Shown here: positions 1 through 7,886 of the stretch, piece by piece
Layout: every line of letters starts with the position of its first letter
Position numbering within the stretch: the stretch's first letter is position 1
Assembly: GCA_009780695.1 (NCBI GenBank)
Contig: WQZN01000021.1
Span: 1-36,464 of the forward strand
Direction of reading: 5' to 3'
Length of the DNA stretch: 36,464 nucleotides
From: Microbacteriaceae bacterium
Lineage (GTDB): Bacteria > Actinomycetota > Actinomycetes > Actinomycetales > Microbacteriaceae
Program-made: the position numbers and the translations under genes
Notes under the pieces: generated by a model
Told to the model about the DNA's origin: nothing
Database searches by the model: none
The model's input: only the letters and a program-made list of their open reading frames with translations

Positions 1-468
1 GGAGAGCTCGATGGGGGTGTCGCCCACGAACACCTCGTGCGTGTCCTGGTCCATGGTGAGCTCGCCGGCGCGGATGATCGCGTCGTCGTCGGCCTGCATG
101 GTGCGGCGCAGGATCGCCTTGATGCGCGCGACGATCTCGTCGAGGCTGAACGGCTTGGTGACGTAGTCGTCGCCGCCGACCGTGAGGCCGGTGATCTTGT
201 CCTCGGTGTCGTCCTTCGCGGTGAGGAAGAGGATGGGGGCCGTGTAGCCCGCGCCGCGCAGACGCTTCGTGACGCCGAAGCCGTTCATGTCGGGCAGCAT
301 CACGTCGAGGATGATGAGGTCGGGCTCTTCTTCGAGAACCGCGGAGATGGCCTGAGCGCCGTTGGCGACAGCACGGACGGCGAAACCTGCGAAACGGAGG
401 CTGGTGGTCAGCAGATCACGGATGTTCGGCTCGTCGTCGACGATGAGAATTCGAGGTCCTGCGTTCAT
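1..468 (-). CDS. OmpR/PhoB-family response regulator (C-terminus cut by window edge)
   Basis: The 156 visible residues form a complete receiver domain (about 1-123) followed by the first strands of a winged-helix effector domain, so this is a DNA-binding response regulator cut by the window edge. Seen: acidic pair D11/D12, phospho-acceptor D55 in the ILDVMLPDMNG block, T83 and K105 in the VTKPF block, all canonical. The output domain begins at about residue 133 with the 'TMDQDTHEVFVGDTPIELS' strands typical of OmpR/PhoB members; the recognition helix lies outside the window. The start at 468 begins MNAGPRILIVDDEP; a GATACT hexamer 6 nt upstream is a weak leaderless -10 candidate. No histidine kinase is visible, so the stimulus is unknown. 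The gene is divergent from the FAD oxidoreductase at 553. MprA/TcrX-like regulators are the closest group I recognise, but orthology is not established. Confidence 0.93.
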   Translation of the reverse strand, partial: MNAGPRILIVDDEPNIRDLLTTSLRFAGFAVRAVANGAQAISAVLEEEPDLIILDVMLPDMNGFGVTKRLRGAGYTAPILFLTAKDDTEDKITGLTVGGDDYVTKPFSLDEIVARIKAILRRTMQADDDAIIRAGELTMDQDTHEVFVGDTPIELS

Positions 469-540
469 GCGTCCAGTATCTGACTGTTTCCTGGAATCCG
501 ACAGGGAGAATTTTGAACGCGGCTTATGCGGCCCGCGGAA

Positions 541-546
541 TAGGCT
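541..546 (+). promoter_or_regulatory. -10 element of a leaderless promoter (TAGGCT)
   Basis: TAGGCT lies 6 nt before the ATG at 553, which places the transcription start at or next to the start codon. There is no Shine-Dalgarno sequence between them. Confidence 0.55.
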
Positions 547-552
547 CGGGGC

Positions 553-1785
553 ATGACGACTCGTCGCTTCGTGATCATCGGGGGCGGCCTCGCCGCGGCC
601 ACCGCGGCGGAGACGCTGCGGGCTGAGGGCTATGACGGCGACGTGATGGTGATCGGTGCCGAACGCCACCTGCCGTACCTGCGGCCGCCGCTCTCGAAGG
701 AGTATCTGAGCGACCCCGCCAAGGAGCCGCTCGAGACGTACGTCCACCCGTGGGACTGGTACACCGAGCACGGCGTGCACGTGCTGACCGGCACGCTCGC
801 CGTCGAGCTCGACCTCGTCGACCGCAAGGTCGTGCTCGACGAGACCTCGTCGGTGGCCTTCGACAAGGCGCTCATCGCGACGGGCGCGAAGCCGCGTCGC
901 GCACAGGTGCCCGGCGCCGAGGCATCCGGCGTCCACTATCTGCGCACGCTCGATGACAGCGAGGACCTGCGGGACGCCCTGGCCGGGGGCGGCAAGCGCG
1001 TGGTCGTGCTCGGCTCCGGATGGATCGGCATGGAGACCGCGGCCGTGGCGCGGGGCTATGGCAACGACGTCACGGTCGTCGCGCGCGGTGCGCTGCCGCT
1101 GTCGAGCGCGGTCGGCCCCGAGCTCGGAGCGATCTACGGCAAGCTGCATCGCGACAAGGGTGTGCAGTTCCGCCTGCAGCGCGAGGTCCGCGAGATCCTC
1201 ACCGCCGACGGGCAGGTCACGGGCGTCGCGACCGACCAGGACGGCGAGGTCATCCCCGCCGACCTCGTCATCGTCGGCCACGGCGCCGCCCCGAACACCG
1301 AGATCGCCGAAGACGCGGGCTTGGCGGTGAACAACGGCATCCTCGCCTCCGCCTCGCTCGCGACCTCGAACCCGCTCGTCTACGCGGCGGGGGACGTCGC
1401 CAACGCGATCCACCCCGTGCTCGGCCGCCGCCTGCGCAGCGAGCACTGGGCGAACGCGATCGGCGGGGGCCGCACCGCGGCGAAGGCCATGCTCGGGCAC
1501 GACGTCGTCTACGACGACGTGCCCTACTTCTACAGCGACCAGTACGACGTCGGCATGGAGTACGCGGGCTACACCGCGCTCGCCGCGGACGTGCAGCCGG
1601 TCTTCCGCGGTGACATCGACGCCCGCGAGTTCATCGCGTTCTGGGTCGCGGGCGGCCGGCTCGTGGCCGGCATGAACGTGAACGTGTGGGATGTCTCGGA
1701 CGACATCCAGACGATCATCCGCGAGGGCCGCAGGGTCGACCCGGCCCGCCTCGCCGACCCGGGCATCCCGCTGCTCGACGTGTGA
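553..1785 (+). CDS. FAD-dependent pyridine nucleotide-disulphide-type oxidoreductase (ferredoxin reductase-like)
   Basis: This 410-residue flavoprotein has the two-dinucleotide-fold layout of ferredoxin/rubredoxin reductases of the BphA4/AIF group, which move electrons between NAD(P)H and a small redox partner. Seen: N-terminal FAD-binding VIIGGGLAAATAAETLR (residues 7-23), NAD(P)-binding GSGWIGME at about 154-161, and the second FAD contact YAAGDVANA around 277-285, followed by a reductase C-terminal domain. No CxxC redox pair is present, which argues against thioredoxin or lipoamide reductases. No ferredoxin or oxygenase gene is adjacent, so its partner is unknown. The stop codon overlaps the next start by 4 nt (GTGA), implying translational coupling to the folP2-like gene. 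The start is backed by a leaderless -10. Confidence 0.9.
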   Translation: MTTRRFVIIGGGLAAATAAETLRAEGYDGDVMVIGAERHLPYLRPPLSKEYLSDPAKEPLETYVHPWDWYTEHGVHVLTGTLAVELDLVDRKVVLDETSSVAFDKALIATGAKPRRAQVPGAEASGVHYLRTLDDSEDLRDALAGGGKRVVVLGSGWIGMETAAVARGYGNDVTVVARGALPLSSAVGPELGAIYGKLHRDKGVQFRLQREVREILTADGQVTGVATDQDGEVIPADLVIVGHGAAPNTEIAEDAGLAVNNGILASASLATSNPLVYAAGDVANAIHPVLGRRLRSEHWANAIGGGRTAAKAMLGHDVVYDDVPYFYSDQYDVGMEYAGYTALAADVQPVFRGDIDAREFIAFWVAGGRLVAGMNVNVWDVSDDIQTIIREGRRVDPARLADPGIPLLDV

Positions 1786-2720
1786 TCGCCGTGCCGACGA
1801 CCCTGTACCGGCCGCCGCTGGCCGCCCCCGTGCGCCGCATCGGCGCCCACGAGTTCGACTTCTCGCGACGCGTGGCCGTGATGGCGGTCGTGAACCGCAC
1901 GCCCGACTCGTTCTACGACAAGGGGCGCACCTTCGCCCTCGACGCCGCGGTCGACGCGTGCGTCGCGGCGGCGCGGGCCGGCGCCGACTGGGTCGACATC
2001 GGCGGCCAGCCGTTCGCGCCCGGGCCGGCCCTCGACCCCGCCGACGAGATCGAGCGCGTGGTTCCCGTCGTCGCCGCCGTGCGAGCGGCGAGCGACGTCG
2101 TCATCTCGGTCGACACGTACGACGCGCAGGTGGCGCGCGCGGCGCTCGCGGCGGGCGCGGATGTCGTGAACGACACGACCGGCCTGCACGACCCCGACCT
2201 CGCGAAGGTCGTGGCCGACGCGGAAGCCACGCTCGTCGTGACCCACTCGCTCGCCGCGACCCGTGGTGCGGGCCCGCGCACCCAGTTCGCGCGGCCGAGC
2301 TACGGCGACGTCGTGACCGAGATCCGCGACTTCCTCGCGGAGCGGGCGGCCTACGCGATCGAGCAGGGCGTGGCATCCGATCACGTCATCATCGACCCCG
2401 GTCACGACCTGAACAAGAACACGATGCACTCGCTCGAGCTCACGCGCCGTCTGTCCGAGATCGCCGACCTCGGCCACCCGGTGCTCGCGGCGGTGTCGAA
2501 CAAGGACTTCATCGGCGAGGCCCTCGCCGCCCCGCGCGAGGCGCGGCTCGAGGGCTCGATCGCCGCGGCCGTCGTGGCGATCATGCAGGGGGCGCGGATC
2601 GTGCGGATGCACAACGTGCGCGAGTCGGTCGCGGCGGTGCGGATGACCGAGGCCATCCTGGGGTGGCGCGAGCCGGCAGGGCCGCTCGTGCACAACATGG
2701 GCGAAGAGAACCAGCGCTAG
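1782..2720 (+). CDS. folP2: FolP2-type dihydropteroate synthase homologue
   Basis: A 312-residue TIM-barrel protein of the dihydropteroate synthase family (7,8-dihydropterin pyrophosphate plus p-aminobenzoate to dihydropteroate). Seen: VMAVVNRTPDSFYDKG near the N-terminus, VDIGGQPFAPG, SVDTYDAQVARAAL, VNDTTG and IDPGHDLNKNT. The canonical GGESTRPG pABA/sulfonamide loop is replaced by GGQPFAPG, and the NRTPDSFYDKG signature matches the actinobacterial FolP2 paralogue rather than FolP1. Known: mycobacterial FolP2 has not shown normal DHPS activity, so the true reaction is uncertain. The GTG at 1782 overlaps the upstream stop (GTGA); another in-frame GTG at 1791 is possible. It is followed after 33 nt by a DHFR-fold reductase, hinting at a pteridine or folate role. 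It could still be a secondary DHPS. Confidence 0.85.
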   Translation: MIAVPTTLYRPPLAAPVRRIGAHEFDFSRRVAVMAVVNRTPDSFYDKGRTFALDAAVDACVAAARAGADWVDIGGQPFAPGPALDPADEIERVVPVVAAVRAASDVVISVDTYDAQVARAALAAGADVVNDTTGLHDPDLAKVVADAEATLVVTHSLAATRGAGPRTQFARPSYGDVVTEIRDFLAERAAYAIEQGVASDHVIIDPGHDLNKNTMHSLELTRRLSEIADLGHPVLAAVSNKDFIGEALAAPREARLEGSIAAAVVAIMQGARIVRMHNVRESVAAVRMTEAILGWREPAGPLVHNMGEENQR

Positions 2721-2753
2721 GCGGGCGACCGTCGAGCACGGGGAGGGCGACGA

Positions 2754-3512
2754 GTGAGCACTGCGCGGATCGACCGGCTGCTGCCGAGCGCCGTCGACGA
2801 GGCATCCGACGACCAGATCCTCGAGTGGTACGCGAACGGCGCCGCGCGCGCCGACGGGAAGCCGTGGGTGCGCCTCAACTTCGTCGCGTCCCTCGACGGC
2901 GCGGCCACGCGCGACGGGCTCTCGGGCGGGCTGGGGGATGACGCGGACCGCCGCATCTTCGACCTGCTGCGCCGGCTCGCCGACGTCGTGCTCGTCGCGG
3001 CGGGCACGGTGCGCAAGGAGGGCTACGGCGCGATGCGCCTGTCGGACGCCGACGTGGCCTGGCGTGTGGCGCACGGCCGCACCCCGCACCCCGTGTTCGC
3101 CCTCGTGTCCGCCGAGCTCGGGCTCGGGCCGCAGGCGCCGCTCTTCGCGGAGGCGCCCGTGCGCCCCATCGTCTTCACCACCGCCGACGCGCCCGACGAC
3201 CGCTTCCAGGCGTTGAGCGAGGTGGCGGATGTCGTCGTCGCCGGCGTCGACCTCGTCGAGCCCTCGTTCCTGCTCGAGGAGCTGCAGCGCCGCGGTCACT
3301 TGAGCGTGCACTGCGAGGGCGGCCCGACGTTCGCGGGTCTCATGCTCGCCGACGACGCCGTCGACGAGCTCTGCCTCACCCTGTCGCCGACGCTCGAGGG
3401 CGGTGACGCGGGGCGCATCACGGGCGAAGTGCCCTCCGACCCGCACGCGATGCGCCTCGCGATGGCGATGCGCGCGGACTCGACGCTGCTGCTGCGCTAC
3501 GTGCGCGACTGA
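2754..3512 (+). CDS. RibD C-terminal / DHFR-fold pyrimidine reductase family protein
   Basis: A 252-residue single-domain RibD_C (dihydrofolate-reductase fold) protein. Seen: RLNFVASLDGAATRDG near residues 42-57, VLVAAGTVRKEGYG (NADPH pocket) and the C-terminal CEGGPTFAGLMLADDAVDELCLTLSP, all typical of 5-amino-6-ribosylaminouracil reductase domains. It lacks the RibD deaminase domain, so it is not a complete bifunctional RibD. Known: M. tuberculosis Rv2671 has this architecture and can act as a minor dihydrofolate reductase. Placement right after the FolP2 homologue favours a folate or pterin reduction role over riboflavin synthesis; no other rib gene is nearby. The GTG start at 2754 has a GGGAGGG ribosome-binding site about 7 nt upstream. 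Confidence 0.85.
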   Translation: MSTARIDRLLPSAVDEASDDQILEWYANGAARADGKPWVRLNFVASLDGAATRDGLSGGLGDDADRRIFDLLRRLADVVLVAAGTVRKEGYGAMRLSDADVAWRVAHGRTPHPVFALVSAELGLGPQAPLFAEAPVRPIVFTTADAPDDRFQALSEVADVVVAGVDLVEPSFLLEELQRRGHLSVHCEGGPTFAGLMLADDAVDELCLTLSPTLEGGDAGRITGEVPSDPHAMRLAMAMRADSTLLLRYVRD

Positions 3513-3556
3513 GCGGGCGGATGTCGCCGACATACCTCGTCGCGCACTCCGCGGAG

Positions 3557-3562
3557 TAGGCT
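3557..3562 (+). promoter_or_regulatory. -10 element of a leaderless promoter (TAGGCT)
   Basis: TAGGCT is followed after 8 nt by the ATG at 3571. This gives the helicase gene its own promoter and rules out the long upstream extension of the same reading frame back to 3403. Confidence 0.5.
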
Positions 3563-3570
3563 CGTTCCCT

Positions 3571-5220
3571 ATGGCTGACGGACCCCTCATCGTCCAGAGC
3601 GACCGCACCGTGCTCCTCGAGGTCGCCCACCCGCAGGCGGAAGACGCCCGGCACGACCTGGCGATCTTCGCCGAGCTCGAGCGTGCGCCGGAGCACATCC
3701 ACACCTACCGCATCACGCGGCTCGGGTTGTGGAACGCCCGTGCGGCAGGGCATCAGGCCGAGGACATGCTCGCGACGCTCGAGAAGTACTCGAAGTTCCC
3801 CATCCCGCAGTCGGTCGCGGTCGACATGCGCGAGACGGTGGGGCGCTACGGCAAGCTCGTGATCACCCGGGATGCCGAGGGCGAGCTGATCCTCACGAGC
3901 ACCGATCACCCGGTGCTGACCGAGGTGGCATCCGCCAAGCGCATCGCGCCGCTGCTGCCGCGTCGCATCGACGACCGGACCTACGCCGTCGAGGCATGGG
4001 CGCGCGGCGCCCTCAAGCAGGAGCTCGTCAAGCTCGGCTGGCCCGCCGAGGACCTCGCCGGCTACACGCCCGGCACGCCGCACCCGATCGACCTCGCCGA
4101 GGACGGCTGGCACCTGCGCGACTACCAGGCCAAGGCCGTCGAGAACTTCTTCGAGGGCGGCTCCGGGGTCGTCGTGCTGCCGTGCGGCGCGGGCAAGACG
4201 CTCGTCGGCGCGGGGGCGATGGCGACCGCCAAGACCACGACCCTGATCCTCGTCACGAACACCGTGAGCGCCCGGCAGTGGCGTGACGAGCTGCTGCGCC
4301 GCACGTCGCTCACCGAGGCCGAGATCGGCGAGTACTCGGGTCAGACCAAGGAGATCAAGCCGGTCACGATCGCGACCTACCAGATCCTCACCTCGAAGCG
4401 GAAGGGCCAGTACGCGCATCTCTCGCTGCTCGACGCGCTCGACTGGGGGCTCGTGGTCTACGACGAGGTGCACCTGCTGCCCGCGCCGGTGTTCAAGCTC
4501 ACCGCCGAGCTGCAGGCACGCCGCCGCCTCGGCCTCACCGCGACGCTCGTGCGCGAGGACGGCCGCGAGGGCGACGTGTTCTCGCTCATCGGGCCCAAGC
4601 GCTTCGACGCGCCCTGGAAGGAGATCGAGGCGCAGGGCTTCATCTCGCCGGCGTCCTGCTACGAGGTGCGCGTCGACCTGCCGCCGTCGGACCGTCTCGA
4701 GTACGCGGCGTCCGCCGACGACGAGCGCTACCGGCTCGCCGCGACCGCGCCCGCCAAGCTCGACGTCGTGCGCGCGCTCGTCAAGCGGCACGAGGGCGAG
4801 CGCATCCTGATCATCGGGCAGTACCTCGACCAGATCGAGATGCTGTCGGATGCCCTGGGTGCGCCCCAGCTGACGGGGGCGACCCCCGTCGACGAGCGCG
4901 AGGTGCTCTTCCAGCAGTTCCGCACGGGCGAGATCAAGGTGCTCGTCGTCTCGAAGGTCGCGAACTTCTCGGTCGACCTGCCCGAGGCGACGGTCGCGAT
5001 CCAGGTGTCGGGCTCGTTCGGCTCGCGCCAGGAGGAGGCGCAGCGCCTCGGCCGCCTGCTGCGCCCGAAGGAGTCGGGCCTGTCGGCGAACTTCTACACG
5101 CTCGTCGCGCGCGACACCGTCGACCAGGACTTCGCCCAGAACCGCCAGCGCTTCCTCGCCGAGCAGGGCTACTCGTACACGATCCTCGACTCGGAGTCGC
5201 TCGACGCCGTCGCCGCGTAG
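3571..5220 (+). CDS. XPB/Ssl2-type (ERCC3-like) DNA repair helicase
   Basis: A 549-residue SF2 helicase of the bacterial XPB group, an ATP-dependent 3'-5' DNA unwinding enzyme. Seen: an N-terminal XPB-specific region (1-180), Walker A LPCGAGKT with K209, motif II DEVH at about 298-301, motif III GLTATLVREDGRE, and motif VI QRLGRLLRPK starting near residue 491. All helicase motifs are intact. Known: actinobacteria carry an XPB orthologue (Rv0861c in M. tuberculosis) next to a protein like the one at 5331-7139. Here the two genes converge across a 50-bp palindrome. The role in bacterial repair is poorly defined; involvement in nucleotide excision repair or transcription-coupled processes is inferred from the eukaryotic homologue. 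Confidence 0.95.
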   Translation: MADGPLIVQSDRTVLLEVAHPQAEDARHDLAIFAELERAPEHIHTYRITRLGLWNARAAGHQAEDMLATLEKYSKFPIPQSVAVDMRETVGRYGKLVITRDAEGELILTSTDHPVLTEVASAKRIAPLLPRRIDDRTYAVEAWARGALKQELVKLGWPAEDLAGYTPGTPHPIDLAEDGWHLRDYQAKAVENFFEGGSGVVVLPCGAGKTLVGAGAMATAKTTTLILVTNTVSARQWRDELLRRTSLTEAEIGEYSGQTKEIKPVTIATYQILTSKRKGQYAHLSLLDALDWGLVVYDEVHLLPAPVFKLTAELQARRRLGLTATLVREDGREGDVFSLIGPKRFDAPWKEIEAQGFISPASCYEVRVDLPPSDRLEYAASADDERYRLAATAPAKLDVVRALVKRHEGERILIIGQYLDQIEMLSDALGAPQLTGATPVDEREVLFQQFRTGEIKVLVVSKVANFSVDLPEATVAIQVSGSFGSRQEEAQRLGRLLRPKESGLSANFYTLVARDTVDQDFAQNRQRFLAEQGYSYTILDSESLDAVAA

Positions 5221-5241
5221 GCGGCCCGGGCGCGAGTGCGT

Positions 5242-5291
5242 CCATCTGTCGCGGATGTGCCCGGACGTCCGGGCACATCCGCGACAGATGG
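5242..5291. repeat. 50-bp perfect palindrome plus degenerate tandem copies (REP-like, bidirectional terminator)
   Basis: Positions 5242-5266 are the exact reverse complement of 5267-5291, with no loop. It sits midway between two convergent genes. The arm core GGGCACATCCGCG reappears at 5311-5323, and a diverged copy lies between (5291-5310), giving about 20-bp spaced units. It can act as a terminator in both directions. The perfect symmetry and extra copies also fit a repetitive extragenic palindrome. Confidence 0.85.
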
Positions 5292-5330
5292 GCACACGTC
5301 GGCGACAAGCGGGCACATCCGCGGAGGCGG

Positions 5331-7139
5331 TTACGGGGCGCGCACGCCCTTGATGCTCTTGAGCGGCAGGGTGCGCTCGATGTCGGCCCGGCGGTCCCGG
5401 CCGCGCAGGCGGCCGCCGCCGACGCCGGTGGGCTCGAGCAGGAAGTCGAGCTCCGAGCCGTCGGGCATGCCGACCGTGACGATGAGCGGCACCTTGGCCT
5501 TCACCGCGGTCTCGAGCTGGCGCGACAGCCAGGCCTCCGGCGACTGCGCGGATTCCGCCGCGGCGTTCTCGCGCAGGTGCGTCACGAGCGCGGTCGCGCG
5601 GTCGATCGTCGGGATGACGTCCGTGACGGGCGCGTGCCGCTTCTTCACGCCGACGATCTGGCCGTCGGGCCCCTCCGCGGCGACGGGGTACTTCGCGTCG
5701 GCGAGGGCCCAGTACACGACATCCCGGCCGAACCTCGTGGTCAGCTCATCGGGCGCCGTGCGCGTCAGGCCGAGGGACGCGAAGGCCTGGTCGACGGCGA
5801 TCGCGCCGATCAGATCGGTCTCGGCCGAGTGCACGATCGACTTCGCCTGGGGGTCGTCGCCTGCGGCGCGCACGCGCACGAGCCCGTAGCGCCTCACCGC
5901 CTCGGTGATCAGATAGTCGAGGGGCTGCGGGATGCCGGTGAGCGACACCCCCGTCAAGAAGGTGCGGATCGACTCGCCGGTCTCGCCCGCGGCGATCGCC
6001 CGCTCGAGGCTCGCGGCCGTGACCCGGTAGGTCGAGGCGAGGGCGCGGCTCTCGACGACGGCGATGCGCCGCAGGTGCGCGTCGAGGCTCGGCACGAGCG
6101 GCCCCGGGCTCACGACCGTGAGGTCGTGCTGCAGATAGACCTTGTCGACCTCGGGCGGCAGCAGCGACATCATCGCGGTCGCGGCGGCCTCGGGGCCGTC
6201 TTCGAGCAGCGCGGCACCAGCTGCGCTCGGCAGCTCGCCCGCCGTGATTCCGAGCAGCTCGGCGGATGCCTCGAAGCGCTCGACCGACCGCAGCAGCGGC
6301 TCGCCCGAGGCGGGGTAGAACCAGCTCAGGGTGTCGTGCAGGGCGCGGCCCCACGGCAGATGGGTGCGGGTCGCGAGCAGCTCGCGGATCGACGTCGGCA
6401 CGGCGTTCAGCCAGGTCGCTGCGAGACCCTGCCAGCGCTCGGCGGTCGTGCCCGCGAGCCAGTGCTCGGCGGCGTCGGTGGTGAGCCACAGCGAGCCGTC
6501 GCGCGCGACCAGCCCGGCACGCTCGGAAAGCCACACCGCAACGGGCACCGCCTCGGCGGGCACCGCCATCACGGCGGCGAGCCGACGACCGTCGGGCAGG
6601 CTGAGGCCGCCCTTCTGCAGCTCGCGCGCGGGGTCGCGCTCGAGCTCGCCGAAGAGCTCGGCGAAGGCCGTCACGGAGTGGAAGGCCCGCTCGCTCGCGA
6701 GCTGGTCGGTGGCGTCCCGGTCGGATGCCACGACCGCGGCGAGCGCGGCGGGCGGGGTCTCGGCGAGCAGCTGGTGCGGGCTCGGCAGACCCTCGTGCGG
6801 CCACGCCAGCAGGCGCTCGGCCACGGCCTCGTAGGCGCCCCAGCCGTCGTCGGTGTGCTCCACGAGGGCGCGCGACGACAGGGCGTCGAGGCGTGCCGCG
6901 GTCGCGGCATCCCGCTCATCGACCGTCTCGCCCGTCGCGAGCGCGGCCAGCACGGCCAGGGTCGGGCGGTCGAGGCCGGTCAGCGCGTGCTGCACGGCGG
7001 GGTGCTCGAGAAGCGCCTCGGCGAGGTCGAAGAAGTCGTCGATCTTCGGGCGCAGCGGCAGACGCAGCGTGATGAGCGCGTGCAGCGCCTCGTCGTCGAG
7101 CGCGGCGAGCCGGGATGCGAGCGTCAGAGTGCTCGTCAT
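5331..7139 (-). CDS. Helicase-associated (Helicase_C_3 / XPB-partner) protein
   Basis: A 602-residue, Ala/Leu/Glu-rich soluble protein matching the actinobacterial family usually annotated 'helicase-associated domain-containing protein' or 'XPB/Ssl2-like', as I recognise it. It has no Walker A or DExH motif, so it is not a helicase itself. The N-terminus (LASRLAALDDEALHALITLRLP) and the middle region (KVYLQHDLTVVSPGPL, near 330-345) resemble the Helicase_C_3 domain seen at the N-terminus of XPB-like proteins; the C-terminus carries basic and Gly/Arg-rich stretches. It converges on the XPB gene, as partners with a conserved pairing (Rv0861c/Rv0862c in M. tuberculosis, from memory). A DNA-repair accessory or regulatory subunit of XPB is the likely but unproven role. 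Confidence 0.8.
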   Translation of the reverse strand: MTSTLTLASRLAALDDEALHALITLRLPLRPKIDDFFDLAEALLEHPAVQHALTGLDRPTLAVLAALATGETVDERDAATAARLDALSSRALVEHTDDGWGAYEAVAERLLAWPHEGLPSPHQLLAETPPAALAAVVASDRDATDQLASERAFHSVTAFAELFGELERDPARELQKGGLSLPDGRRLAAVMAVPAEAVPVAVWLSERAGLVARDGSLWLTTDAAEHWLAGTTAERWQGLAATWLNAVPTSIRELLATRTHLPWGRALHDTLSWFYPASGEPLLRSVERFEASAELLGITAGELPSAAGAALLEDGPEAAATAMMSLLPPEVDKVYLQHDLTVVSPGPLVPSLDAHLRRIAVVESRALASTYRVTAASLERAIAAGETGESIRTFLTGVSLTGIPQPLDYLITEAVRRYGLVRVRAAGDDPQAKSIVHSAETDLIGAIAVDQAFASLGLTRTAPDELTTRFGRDVVYWALADAKYPVAAEGPDGQIVGVKKRHAPVTDVIPTIDRATALVTHLRENAAAESAQSPEAWLSRQLETAVKAKVPLIVTVGMPDGSELDFLLEPTGVGGGRLRGRDRRADIERTLPLKSIKGVRAP

Positions 7140-7164
7140 GAGGTGCCCCGCTCGCCCGCCACGT

Positions 7165-7428
7165 CTACTTGGCCCGTCGCGTGTTGTGCTTGCGGCGTTC
7201 GAGGGCGCCGACGACGAAGAGGGCGATGATCCCGAGGGCGCCCAATGGCAAGCCCAGGCTGGGGAAGAAGGTCACGACCATTTGCAGCGGCGTGGGCTTC
7301 GTCATGCCCGCATGACCCACGAAGAGGATGATCACGATCGCGATGACCGAGAGGCCGATCAGCGTGAGGCTGAAGATCGCCAGCGCGTTCTGAAGACGGG
7401 CGGGCCGCGGTCGGGACTCGGGGGGCAC
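7165..7428 (-). CDS. Small two-helix membrane protein
   Basis: An 87-residue protein with two hydrophobic segments, about 13-38 (NALAIFSLTLIGLSVIAIVI region) and 54-77 (FPSLGLPLGALGIIALFVVG), and a basic C-terminal tail (ERRKHNTRRAK). By the positive-inside rule both ends probably face the cytoplasm. The GTG at 7428 is chosen because a TATCCT -10 lies exactly 7 nt upstream; the longer open frame to 7944 is antisense to the cold-shock gene. I recognise no named family. It is transcribed divergently from the cold-shock gene and lies 25 nt upstream of the helicase partner gene, possibly co-transcribed with it. Confidence 0.75.
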   Translation of the reverse strand: MPPESRPRPARLQNALAIFSLTLIGLSVIAIVIILFVGHAGMTKPTPLQMVVTFFPSLGLPLGALGIIALFVVGALERRKHNTRRAK

Positions 7429-7435
7429 GAAAACA

Positions 7436-7441
7436 AGGATA
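7436..7441 (-). promoter_or_regulatory. -10 element of a leaderless promoter (TATCCT on minus strand)
   Basis: On the minus strand TATCCT is followed by 7 nt and then the GTG at 7428, giving a leaderless transcript for the small membrane protein. Confidence 0.55.
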
Positions 7442-7448
7442 ATTGAGT

Positions 7449-7482
7449 TCGGCCTGCCGACCGCCACCTGCGGCCAGGCCGA
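7449..7482 (+). promoter_or_regulatory. Stem-loop in the 5' region of the cold-shock gene
   Basis: Eight-bp arms TCGGCCTG (7449-7456) and CAGGCCGA (7475-7482) are perfectly complementary, with an 18-nt loop. It ends about 12 nt before the ribosome-binding site AAAGAGG (about 7492-7498). It may fold in the mRNA leader; cold-shock mRNAs are often regulated by leader structure, but no thermosensor is demonstrated here. Confidence 0.4.
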
Positions 7483-7503
7483 GTGACACGAAAGAGGTAT
7501 CCG

Positions 7504-7884
7504 ATGCCCACCGGGCGAGTGAAGTTCTACGACGAGGAGAAGGGCTTCGGCTTCATCGCAGGCGATGACGGCCAGGAAGTCTTCCTGCACGCCACAGCGC
7601 TGCCCGCCGGTGCTGAGGTCAAGGCGGGTGCCCGCCTCGAATACGGCATCGCCGACGGCAAGCGCGGCCCGCAGGCGCTCTCGGTGCGCGTGGTCGAGGC
7701 GCCCGTCAGCCTCGCGCGCCAGCGCCGCATGAAGGCCGACGACATGGCGGTCGTGGTCGAGAACCTGATCCAGGTGCTCGACGGCATCGGCAACGACCTG
7801 CGGCACAACCGCTACCCGTCGAAGGCGCACGGCGCCAAGGTCGCCGCGGTGCTGCGTCGCGTCGCCGAGGACCTCGAGGCCTAG
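7504..7884 (+). CDS. Cold-shock-domain protein with C-terminal extension
   Basis: A 126-residue protein. Residues 1-66 are a cold-shock (OB-fold) domain with RNP1-like KGFGFIAGDDG and RNP2-like EVFLHATAL, which bind single-stranded RNA or DNA and act as RNA chaperones. Residues 67-126 are an extra helical region (LARQRRMKADDMAVVVENL...VLRRVAEDLEA) absent from the 67-residue Csp proteins; this longer form is known in actinobacteria (CspB-like, about 130 residues in M. tuberculosis). The ATG at 7504 follows AAAGAGG; the frame opens upstream at 7483, but those residues are unlike the family N-terminus MPTGxVKFYD. The stop is 2 nt before the DUF3027 gene, indicating an operon. Confidence 0.95.
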   Translation: MPTGRVKFYDEEKGFGFIAGDDGQEVFLHATALPAGAEVKAGARLEYGIADGKRGPQALSVRVVEAPVSLARQRRMKADDMAVVVENLIQVLDGIGNDLRHNRYPSKAHGAKVAAVLRRVAEDLEA

Positions 7885-7886
7885 TC

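Noticed and set aside
5242..5291. Insertion sequence end
   Set aside because: No transposase frame and no target duplication; perfect symmetry without a spacer is unlike IS termini.
5577..7229. A 550-codon plus-strand open frame over the helicase partner gene
   Set aside because: Antisense to a well-conserved protein, with no start signals and Arg/Gly/His-rich composition.
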